Source of the DNA: Yamagishiella unicocca
Lineage: Eukaryota > Chlorophyta > Chlorophyceae > Chlamydomonadales > Volvocaceae
Length of the DNA: 64,000 nt
Assembly (NCBI GenBank): GCA_003116995.1
Contig: BDSL01000042.1
Location: forward strand, 730,587 to 794,586
Direction: 5' to 3'
In this document: piece by piece, positions 55,694 through 64,000 of the stretch
Position numbering within the stretch: the first letter of the stretch is position 1
Layout: each line of letters begins with the position of its first letter
Program-made: the position numbers and the translations under genes
Notes under the pieces: model-generated
Told to the model about the DNA's origin: nothing
What the model saw: only the letters and a program-made list of their open reading frames with translations
Database searches by the model: none

Positions 55694-58570
55694 TCAGTAA
55701 CGGCTCAGTGGCGGGGCGGCATCCTGGCTGACGTCGTGGCCGAGCACCAGCGCCCGCGCGACCAGCAGAGTACAGCGTGTGCGGGTGAGGGCCGCAGCCA
55801 TATCTGCCGTGAAGCCCAAGACTCGGCGCAGGAAGGACGCGTAGGTGTCGTCGGGAATGCGCTGCCAGGTTACCTAGGGACGTTGTGGCGGTGGCAGTGG
55901 ATACATTCGGGCCAGTTAGTGCCCTTTAGTAGATACTGGTACAGGTAATCTGTCGTTTAGTCGAAGCGGGTTTAGCTACAGGTAATACGTGGATGTCGGG
56001 TCCGACGCCCTCCCTGTTGAGGTATTGCAAATAAGGGAAGGGGCCTGCACGAGCGCCCAATGGCTCTACCTTATGGCCTGGGGACCCACTGTAACAGTTA
56101 CTTGTCGTAAAACGGTTACAGTACTATTACCACGCCCACGACTACGGTACGAACGACAGTGCGCGCCATGCTTGCTTCGCCAGTGGATTACCGTACCGTC
56201 GTTCCGTGCAATGAGCGGTGATAAACGGTACAAGCAAAGTAACAGGCGGGCAGGGAAACAAAATAAGCTGAAGTATGGCAGTAACTGCACCGCCTCTCAC
56301 CCCCAGCAGCCACGCCGTGCTTTGGATGCGCTGTTGTATCATCTCCGCCTTGGTCGCGGCTCGTATTGCGGCTGCGTCCTCGCCAGCTGCCGCCTCCGCC
56401 GCCTTGGCGCCCGCCATCTGGGTCGGCGTAGACACAGGCTTGTCGATGGACCGCTTAAGCATCTCCACCATGTGAGGCTGCCCGCCCAGGCTGCAGTGCG
56501 TCACAAATGAGGCCAGCACCTGCAGCCACAGGCATGCAGGAACACACAAAAAAGACGGTTAGCGGCAGGTTAGAATGATGAACCAATTAACTATGTCAGT
56601 AAATCCCCTTTCGAAACAACCATACTGGTTCTGCTCCGTGCGTCAATTTCCGTCGCGGTCGACATACATGGAATACGTGACTCCGTGACTCCGTGCACTT
56701 GACTGCCTACCAAGCGATCACGGAAATTTGCGAGTACATGTGCGTCACTTTGCTTTGCTGTGCGTACAAGGCCCCCGAGAGTTCAGCATCCGGCTCTTCC
56801 GGCCCCCGCCCACCTCCTCCTTGGGCATAAAGTCGGATCGGTCGCGCGCCACCTCCGCTACTTCCACCTTCGCTGCGGCGATAGCGCGGCGCCGCGCCCT
56901 AGCCGTCCCAAGGTGCATCTCGCCAGAGGGTTCGGCGGTGGCTGCAGAGATCAAATTCAGGCGCCGCAACCAGGAGCGCAGCATAGCACAGCAATGTGCA
57001 GCGGGTATAAGCGACAAAGGTCAGCGGACGCGATCAGGAGGAGGGGTGGTGGCCACGGCGCGTAAATGGCTGTCATGGGTGCATGGCTGGGCCCCAGCAA
57101 GTGACGACTGGGACAAGCAAGCTCGGCGCACTTCCTCTCGTTCCTCCTCCCTGCATCAAGAATTTCCTAATCGGGGTTTTTCTCTCATACACAACCGCCC
57201 GCACGTGATGTCCCAAAAGCCCCATCACAACCAACGCGCAAACACGGCACGCGTTTCGTGCCATGTTGCGAACGAGACGATGCCGTGAGTGTCCCAACAC
57301 CCCACCTGTACGAAGGTGGTGGATACCGCACAGCTTAATTCGTGTTTATCGAGTGCTTCAGTGAATTCAGTGGCAGCGAAAATGAGGCCAAAGTGAGGTA
57401 TAAACCCTGACGAGTAGAAGTTATCCGGCGAATCAAGGTCTCGTGAAGGACAGCGAGTGATTGCGAGGGTACCGTACAGATCCAAACTTGTTCCTGCTTG
57501 AGTCCCCGAACCTACAGTCCCCGAAGCTATCACCACAACTGGAACTGTCATCCAGCCGACCATCATTAACCGCAGCCCGACTCCCACGCAGAGCTGCCGC
57601 CATCCACCACAACTCACCCTTCGGGCCCTCCACCGTCCACGCCTCCATCACCTTCACTGGCTGCCCTGCTGTCAGTTTCTTCTGGCTGCGAGGCTCAGGG
57701 CCATGGCTTCCCGAGTCTGTGGCTCGGCCTCCGCGCTCGGTAGGAGCGCGACCGGCCACGAGCTGGGCACGGTCCCAGGCCTCGGAGACCTCGGACAACA
57801 GCTGCGATTTGATGCCATTAACGCCGCCGTCCAGGGCCGCTGCGGTCTCCACGGTCGCATGAAAGCGAACCTCGAGATGTGATTTGGTAGAGGGGAGGGT
57901 GTCCGATGCGCGAAGGGCGGTAGAGCTGATGCGGCCGGGCTGGAGAGACTGTGTAGCGGCTTGGTTGTTCTCCTCCAGGGACTGCAACGGTGCACGGACG
58001 GCGGCGGGGTGATGAAGAGGCAGCGAGGTAGCTAGTCAGGTAGCGCGTGCCCAAGTGCATTTAGCTTACTTTCCCAACGTCATGGAAACGGTCGGACCAG
58101 CCAGCCGTGCACAATCAACATTTGTAAGTGCCTCATCTCGGCCGTCCCCGCATTTACCTGTCCCGGGACGTCAGCCCCGCCTTCCAAGCATTCACCAACA
58201 TCCCATCTCTGCCACTTGCCTGCTCCCGGGTCTTGCCGCTGTTGCGGGCGAGCAACAGCTTCCGGGCCTCAGCTGCCTCGGCGGCCGATGCCGCCCGAAA
58301 GGCCTCCAAGGCCGATGCCGCCCGTGCAGCATCAACAGCCACTTCCGCTAGTGCTGTGTTTACGGCCCGTGCTGCCCCTGTGGCGTCCACCGCCGCTGCC
58401 GCCCGGGCGGCGTTCACGGCTGCTGCCGCCCGGGCGGCGTCCACCGCTGCTGCCGCCCGGGCGGCGTTCACGGCTGCTGCCGCCCGGGCGGCGTCCACCG
58501 CCGCTGCCGCCCGGGCGGCGTTTACGGCTGCTGCCGCCCGTAAGGCGTCCAATGCCGCTTGCTCCTGCAT
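55694..58570 (-). CDS. Unrecognised helical protein with Ala-rich repeat exon (gene model incomplete)
   Basis: Supported exons: complement 58220..58570, 57571..57981, 56814..56941, 56519..56301 and 55861..55694 (stop TGA at 55694-55696). The first two join in phase 0 and the last three join in phase 0. Between 57571 and 56941 at least one exon ending in phase 1 is missing. Exon 1 starts MQEQAALDALRAA, carries nine-residue units VNAARAAAA/VDAARAAAA (likely long helix or coiled coil) and ends KLLLARNSGKTREQ before a GC donor. Exon 2 reads SLEENNQAATQSLQPGRISS, ... VNGIKSQLLSEVSEAWDRAQL, ... VMEAWTVEGPKGELWWMAAAL. The final exons contain VLASFVTHCSLGGQPHMVEM, EMIQQRIQSTAWLLG and RIPDDTYASFLRRVLGFTAD. 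I do not recognise the family. It could be the 3' part of the gene at 60587-63553, but no linking exon was found. Confidence 0.55.
58366..58565 (-). repeat. 27-bp coding minisatellite, ~7 copies
   Basis: The 27-bp unit (GCTGCCGCCCGGGCGGCGTT core on plus) encodes nine residues per copy in the minus-strand exon 58220..58570. Alternate copies are TTCACG and TCCACC versions, so the higher-order unit is 54 bp. Confidence 0.93.
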
Positions 58571-59873
58571 GACGTACGCCGTATGCCGCGAGCAAGGCAG
58601 CGAGCCGTGTCAGCATATTGAAAGAAAGGTCAAATAAAAAGAGATTTTTTCCGAGCCTTGTTATGCGCGAGGCGTGCCTCAAACCAAAAGGCGCAAAAGA
58701 AGAGGGCAGGCCCGAGCGTGTCCTAAAGCTGCAAGTTGTTAGCGAAACTGAAGCTGAAGACGATCCATAATTTGAAACAAGCTAGAACATCGACCGACCG
58801 GCGATCGCCCTCGCACCTCGAAGAAATAGGGTTTCTGGGTCTCGAAGGTATGGGTCGCCGCGCCCGAGATGTCAAGGGCGCTCGCAGCTTCACACAGGGG
58901 ACAGACATGGGGGGCGGCATCGCAGAATAAGAGGGTAACGGTAAGGGCAACGGCGTGGGTGACGGTAAGGGCAACGGTAAGGGCAACGGCGTGGGTGACG
59001 GTAAGGGCAACGGTAAGGGTAATGATAATGGTAACGGTAACGGTAACCGGAGCCCCGGTTCAGACTCTTATACAGTGGGCCACCACAATCCAAGCCTCCC
59101 CAACAACCCTCAGGTGCACCCACAGCCACCCACCGACCCGCCGTCCGTCGACTCACCGGTTGCGATGGCGACTTGGTGCCTCCTCCGGCGCATCACTACC
59201 TCTGTGGTCTTCGTAGCCCTGCCTGCGTACCATAAACCCAGATGAGTGTTGAATGGGCAAGCGTGCTATGTACTTCGCTAAGGGTAGCTGATTCAGGCAA
59301 TCAAACAAATACAATGGCAACCTCCTAGTAAGGTGATAATACTCGGTACACCCTCCTTGTGGAAATGCGTTCGTCTTTTGAAACCGTTTTTGCTTCCCCA
59401 CTCAGCGCCTTCTGATGGAAATCACCGGCGGTACGGTGTCCGTACCGCACAGTATGCCTCACGATACCGCCCCAAGTCTGCCCCAATCCGCCCCCACCAC
59501 ATCCACCGCCAACCCAACACATCATCTCCTTGTCTGACGCCCACTGTGACAGGTACTATTCGATTCGCTACCGCACCCAGTCCATGACTCCTTACTTCCC
59601 CGCTGTCGCCGATGGTACGACCTACCGGAGGCCTCCTCCGATATGATCTCCGAGGGGATGGGCGCCTCAGGGTTCTTCGTGCGGGTAGCGACCTGCATGG
59701 TTTGGAGACATGTTGGAGGGCCCCGGAAGCTATCACAACGCGCTGCTTTGGGGCTTTCCACTAAGTGATTGCTCCTCCGAACCTCGTGGAGCATTTACCC
59801 ACAGCGGCGGCCACGGGCGCTGGGTGTGTGGATTCATCGCAACCTGGATGGGCTACCCCTTGAGGGGCCCCTA
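58571..59873. other. Region without supported gene
   Basis: Holds a GGTAAGGGCAAC-type repeat (58930-59052). It may be intergenic or a long intron if the genes on both sides are one. No splice-compatible exon was found. Confidence 0.4.
58930..59052. repeat. Compound 12-bp/48-bp repeat (GGTAAGGGCAAC)n
   Basis: Two 48-bp copies of a GGTAAGGGCAACGGCGTGGGT-like block followed by GGTAAC hexamers. Every unit contains GGTAAG, a perfect 5' splice-site word on the plus strand. Confidence 0.88.
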
Positions 59874-60269
59874 TCAGAGACCCTGGCTCCCTCCGCGCCC
59901 TGGTGGGAGGTAGCCAAGCACTCTCGCTCCTTCCAGACGGGTGACGTCCCCCTGTCGTACCTTTTTCGAGTAGCTCAGCGGCTCCCCGTTGGTCGCGCCG
60001 CCCTTGCTCCTGCTTCCTTCCACGATATCTTTAGTGCCCTTGAGGCCCCGAGGCTTGATGCTGGCTGATGCCCCTGCCAGGGGTGCCATGCCGGTCATCA
60101 GCGGCCTGTATAGCGCGAAAAACCGCGAGGGGGTGGTGTTGGTGTTAAGGGTGGCGGTGTCGGGGATAGCTGGCGGCGGTGGCGAACGAATGGTCGGCGC
60201 AACAGCAGCAGCAGCAACAGCAGCAGCAGCTAGCAGTAGTAGCAGCAGCAGCTTGCTTCCTATGGGCAT
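59874..60269 (-). CDS. Possible small secreted or membrane protein, 131 aa (doubtful)
   Basis: An uninterrupted frame begins MPIGSKLLLLLLLAAAAVAA, a signal-peptide-like Leu/Ala run, followed by TIRSPPPPAIPDTATLNTN and a basic region (KPRGLKGTKDIVEGSRSKGG). The hydrophobic run is encoded by an AGC/GCT microsatellite (60200-60255), so it could be chance. No homologue is recognised. It could also be an exon of the neighbouring minus-strand gene. Confidence 0.22.
   Translation of the reverse strand: MPIGSKLLLLLLLAAAAVAAAAVAPTIRSPPPPAIPDTATLNTNTTPSRFFALYRPLMTGMAPLAGASASIKPRGLKGTKDIVEGSRSKGGATNGEPLSYSKKVRQGDVTRLEGARVLGYLPPGRGGSQGL
60200..60255. repeat. (AGC)n microsatellite
   Basis: Interrupted AGC/AAC/AGT triplets. 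They encode the Leu/Ala run of the doubtful small ORF on the minus strand. Confidence 0.85.
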
Positions 60270-60488
60270 GTAAATATGGCAGGTAAGGGTGCGTCGCTTG
60301 CTTGGACGGGATGGAGTCACGATCCGGTTTCCGGCAGTTGAACCTAGTCCTTCAGCACGCAACTCCAAGCGCGCGTTTAAAGCGTCTTTTCAGCTAAGCT
60401 AGTAACGCCTCTTTTTCCCAGCTCCCACTCCATCGCGCGTACGTCTTGACGCCGTCAACCCCCGCCGCCCGCCCGGTCGCCGGTGACC

Positions 60489-60600
60489 TACCTGAGCCGA
60501 ACCCAACAATCCGCCCCGAAACCTATCCGCCCCGAAACCTAACACATCTGAGCCGAACCCAACAAGCCGTCCCGAAACCAACACACCTGAGTCGAACCCA
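60489..60600. repeat. ~50-bp tandem duplication that copies a splice donor
   Basis: Two-and-a-half copies of a block containing GAGCCGAACCCAACA and CCGAAACCTA. On the minus strand each copy carries a GGTTCGRCTCAG end, matching the 3' end of exon 60587..60948, so extra 5' splice sites (e.g. CAG/GTAGGT at ~60490) arise. Confidence 0.8.
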
Positions 60601-63553
60601 GTGGTCGTACAGCTCTGTGTGGCGGAACATGTCCATCACCTTTAGTACACCCGCCCACTCCTCCGCTGTGACGAGCTGCACCGGCACCAGCCGCCCAAGC
60701 GGCTGCTGCTGCTGTTGTTGCTGCTTTTGCCGCTGAGTGGCCATGCTGAGGCCGCTTCGCGACCTGAAGGAAGTGTGCATGAGGGGGTCGGGGAATTTCC
60801 AGGCGGACGCGGTAGGTGGCACCAGCGGCTCGGCCTTGGCAAAGGCGATGCTGCGGCGCATGTGCTGGCGGCGGCCCTGACCTGGCCAGCGGTCAGGATC
60901 AGTGATTCGCAGCTCGTCGTACAAGTAAATCGCGTGGTTCACGGTGACCTGCATGGAGGAAGGCCGGGTTTGGCGGGCAGGGGCAGGAAACGTAAGCGGC
61001 GGCTTACCGGCCGCGGCCGGGGTCAGGGCTGAATTCTGAATACTATGTCTATCTATCGTATTAAGATTGTGGACGTTCCTAGGTGCGCGTATGCTGTTAC
61101 ATTCTGCAATAGGAGGGAAAACGCTCCGTGTGCAAGGAGATAAAGAAACCCTGCTGTTCACATTCGCATAATTCGTCTTCTGGTAACATTCTAGCTTGTT
61201 ACAGAAACCTACCGTTAGCCAGGCGTCGATTTCTGCGCTCTTCCGCCCCAGCCGAGCCATCTGTGGCAGCAGTGCCAGCTTAGCGTCGAGCCTGGAGGAT
61301 ATGGGCAAGGCACAGGGCGGGAGCGGGGTTTGTGATTACTGAGGAGAACCGAACCGCAAGAAGCCAAGGAAAAAACGGCCACCGATAGTAGTAACTGTTA
61401 CAGTGGGCTCCAGACCGGTGCTTAGTGTATTTCATGCATGGGTACAGTGAGAGCACGGCTGGCGGAAAATAAGGGACACTGTACACAATCCACAAAACGC
61501 CGTCCACATGTTTGCCGTACCACTCACCTGTCGTACTCGAGGGTCGCGGCGTGCTGCAGGTGGTGCAGCAGCATGTGCAGCTTGGAGCTGGCGTAGGTGT
61601 CTGTTAGGGTGGTGACAGGGCGATGGGGACGGTGCGACGGGGTGACGGGTGAAGGATTGAGCGTGTGCTCATCCAGCTGCAAGAGGGGTTGGGGGTGTGA
61701 TCCCGCGGTCCTATCAAAAGCCTGGGCTGCCTCTGCAGCCCTCGGTCTTCAGCAGTTACATGAATCGCCGTCATTCCTTCCCTGCCCTCCATCCTTGCCC
61801 TTGCTCGTATGGTGTACATCCATTATTTCCCTCCCGTCCCCTCCACCTGCCTCCCAGCAGCCTTTCAATCAACGTGCGTGCCTCCCTTCGACCACCGCAT
61901 CCCCCCATCTGCACCCCCTTCCTACCAAGCTCCGAAACCGGCATGAGCGCCTTCGCGGCCGCGAAGTGCTCCTCGTATAACCTGGGCACATCCTCCCATG
62001 ACGGCAGCACCAGCGGGCCGGGCACGAAGGGCTGGGGCAGGCGCATCTCCCGCTCAACCACCTGGAGGCACGAGTCAAAGGAAGGAAAGGACGCGTTCAT
62101 GCGCAATAGCTAGGACTTCTCCAGATACTGATCTCAGCCCCAAATAAGCCCCTACATATCGCTAATGCCTTATGCGCCTCCTCAAATACACCCTTTTACT
62201 CCTCCACTCCCGGCTCTATTTTCCCATTCCCGTACCTTCAACACCGCCGGCGCGTCGCTAAACGTCTGTGCGCCAACACCCATCAGAGCGGTCAGGTCCT
62301 GCGCTCGGGCCGTCTGGATGGGGTGGTCGAACGGTACGTCGTACGTGCGCCAATTCTGCTCCGGCGCGAGGCTGACCAGTGAGGGAGACGAGACAGGGAC
62401 CGTCATCTTGCTGTTGCCTTCCTGCTGCAGGGATTGCGACAGCTGCGAGGCATTGTTGACCCAAGCTGCCATCCTGGTTGACTTCAGGGAAGTCGACGAG
62501 AAGGTTGCGGTGGGGCCAGCGGCACCCAGCAGCGGCAGCCGTCGGCTACCGAACAGAGGCGCTGCGCTGGCGCCGACGACGACGCGGGAGCGCTGTCGCA
62601 CCGACATCGACCCTGTCCCACCCCAGAAAAGCGGCCGCACCGGGCCGCCGGGAACTGCTGGCGTCTTTGCGGGGGCGTTTGGCGCCAGGGTGAAGAAGTA
62701 CCCCGCAGGCACACGCCGGCCGCACGAGGTGCGGAGGCCTGGGGGGCAGAGGGTTCGCAAATGTTGCGGAAGTAAAGGGGAGCGAATGATGCACGCTAGC
62801 TGCAACGAAGTTGTAGTTGCATGGTTGGGTGGTACAGAGAGCCATGAAGTGGACGAGCCAGGCACCGTCCTTCCACCGCCCTGCTGTCACCCCCACTCCT
62901 GCACACCCAGCACCTCAGCTGCTCTGATCATACCACCCACCCGAGTTGTCGTAGTTGACGTGGTGCACATACACGCCACCGCCCTGGTTACGCATGTTGC
63001 TGATCAGCGGCCTGCGAGCCAGCTCGCCCCAGGTGTTGGGCAGCGGCGGGTCGACCAGGTGCGCCTCTCGGTCCTTGTCGCTGTTGCGGGGGGCGGCCTC
63101 ATTGGAGGCCTGGGGGACACAGCAGGACAGGGCCAAGGTACTCAGCGGGGGAGACAGGGATGAGGGAGGTGGTAGGGCAGGTCGGGGCAGGCCGGATGTT
63201 TAATCGGTTTGGGTGCCATGCCCCACAGCAGTCTTCGGGCCTCTTCGGCTGTCAGGGACATCAGGTCAGGCACAACACATGAATCGACCATGCCGGTGCT
63301 GGGGCATGACAGCAGGGGGACGGTAGTGCCTGATGACTGGATCGGGTACAAACACTTAACATTACATTATCAACCTGCCTGGACTGAGCTGTGCCCTCAA
63401 CTAAGCCCCATGCGGGCCCCCGACACCGACCTTGGTGTCCAGCAGGTCCACTCCATGCGCGTCGCGCCACTCAATCACCTCCGCCCCCGGCTGCACCGAC
63501 TTGGGGCCGCGGAAGCGCATGCGGGTGCTAGGGAACTGGTAGTGGCCTGCCAT
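60587..63553 (-). CDS. Unrecognised protein, 7 joined exons, 3' end not found (>=480 aa)
   Basis: Exons: complement 63431..63553, 62941..63109, 62236..62738, 61926..62061, 61528..61600, 61213..61291, 60587..60948, all with matching phases. The last donor is phase 2 and no continuation was found. The start may be ATG 63553 (MAGHYQFPSTRMRFRGPKS), or 63546 may be an internal acceptor. Notable stretches: PLPNTWGELARRPLISNMRN, GGGVYVHHVNYDNSG, APEQNWRTYDVPFDHP, VVEREMRLPQPFVPGPLVLP, SSKLHMLLHHLQHAATLEYD, IDAWLTVTVNHAIYLYDELR, then a Gln-rich tract and VLKVMDMFRHTELYDHWVRL. It looks soluble, alpha-helical in its C half, with no signal peptide or membrane segment. I do not recognise it. Its Tyr/Pro/Arg-rich short motifs and presence in a flagellate would be compatible with a ciliary protein, but that is a guess. 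Confidence 0.65.
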
Positions 63554-63685
63554 AGGGAATGGGGGAGGCAGGGGAGCGGGGTTCTGGGTTTTAGGATCCA
63601 ACATTAACAGCAACCCTGCAATCCTACTAACTCCATCGCGCGACCTCGAACCTCACATTCAACCCAACCCGTACGTTTCCATTCT

Positions 63686-64000
63686 CCCTAGCCCCCCTAG
63701 CCCTCCTAGCCCCCCTAGCCCTCCTAGCCCCCTAGCCCTCCTAGCCCCCCTAGCCCCCCTAGCCCTCCTAGCCCTCCTAGCCCTCCTAGCCCTCCTAGCC
63801 CTCCTAGCCCCCCTAGCCCTCCTAGCCCCCTAGCCCTCCTAGCCCCCCCCCCTAGCCCCCTCCCCCCCCCCCCCCCCCTAGCCCCCTAGCCCCCCCCTAG
63901 CCCTCCTAGCCCCCCCCTAGCCCCCTAGCCCCCTCCCCTAGCCCCCCTAGCCCTCCTAGCCCTCCTAGCCCTCCTAGCCCTCCTAGCCCTCCTAGCCCCC
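63686..64000. repeat. CCTAGCCC-type satellite running off the window edge
   Basis: An irregular array of 10-15 bp units made of CCTAGCCC(T/C)C words, with homopolymer C runs near 63850-63880. It is C-rich on plus and has no AAA, so it is not a canonical telomere. The length beyond 64000 is unknown. Sequencing errors are likely in the C runs. Confidence 0.92.

Noticed and set aside
63240..63340. Coding-like stretch VPDLMSLTAEEARRLLWGMA between two exons of the gene at 60587-63553
   Set aside because: No acceptor/donor pair keeps phase with the flanking exons, while a direct join of 63431 to 63109 is clean.

Overview
The window is nuclear DNA of a eukaryote, most likely a flagellated green alga of the Chlamydomonadales (volvocine) type. 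Four things point there. Genes are GC-rich and broken into 4-12 small exons with GTGAGN/GTGGGT donors and C-rich tracts before CAG acceptors. The green-lineage poly(A) word TGTAA follows several stop codons. Plant/algal chloroplast genes (a CSP41b homologue, a plastid Rossmann protein) sit beside a ciliary transition-zone gene (TMEM17 family). Nearly every long intron carries its own G/C-rich minisatellite. I see no prokaryotic operons, CRISPR, rRNA or convincing tRNA. All gene models were assembled by hand from splice signals, reading phase and protein continuity.

Layout. 68-6002 (-): an 11-exon gene for an unrecognised ~1012-aa protein with an N-terminal helical domain, then Ser/Thr/Pro repeats carried on phase-0 exons. 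7995-12567 (-): a membrane-anchored protein with a BLUF-like fold; its first intron holds a 300-bp 9-bp minisatellite. 13727-17326 (+): a plastid-targeted ketopantoate-reductase-like protein. 17580-21965 (+): the chloroplast RNA-binding protein CSP41b. 23993-27831 (-): a glycerol-3-phosphate permease of the MFS. 28627-30131 (+): a TMEM17-family transition-zone protein. 30710-33236 (-): deoxyhypusine hydroxylase, head-to-head 223 bp from 33460-36369 (+), an organellar elongation factor Ts. 37493-39668 (+): a GATA-type zinc-finger protein. 39669-43746: a gene-poor stretch containing a ~560-bp MITE-like inverted-repeat element. 43747-47088 (+): a Ro60/TROVE protein with a large disordered insertion. 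48650-53387 (+): an IST1-family ESCRT-III protein with a C-terminal MIM-like helix. 55694-58570 (-): an incompletely resolved gene with an Ala-rich 9-residue repeat exon. 60587-63553 (-): seven joined exons of an unrecognised protein whose 3' end I could not find. 63686-64000: a CCTAGCCC-type satellite running off the window edge.

The genes are ordinary, unrelated housekeeping loci (translation, hypusination, plastid RNA metabolism, ESCRT, cilium, transport), not a cluster. The most unusual items are the modular repeat protein at 68-6002, a His-Asp in place of the first His-Glu iron-ligand motif of deoxyhypusine hydroxylase, the ~280-residue insert in Ro60, a likely GC-AG intron, the MITE, and the intron minisatellites.
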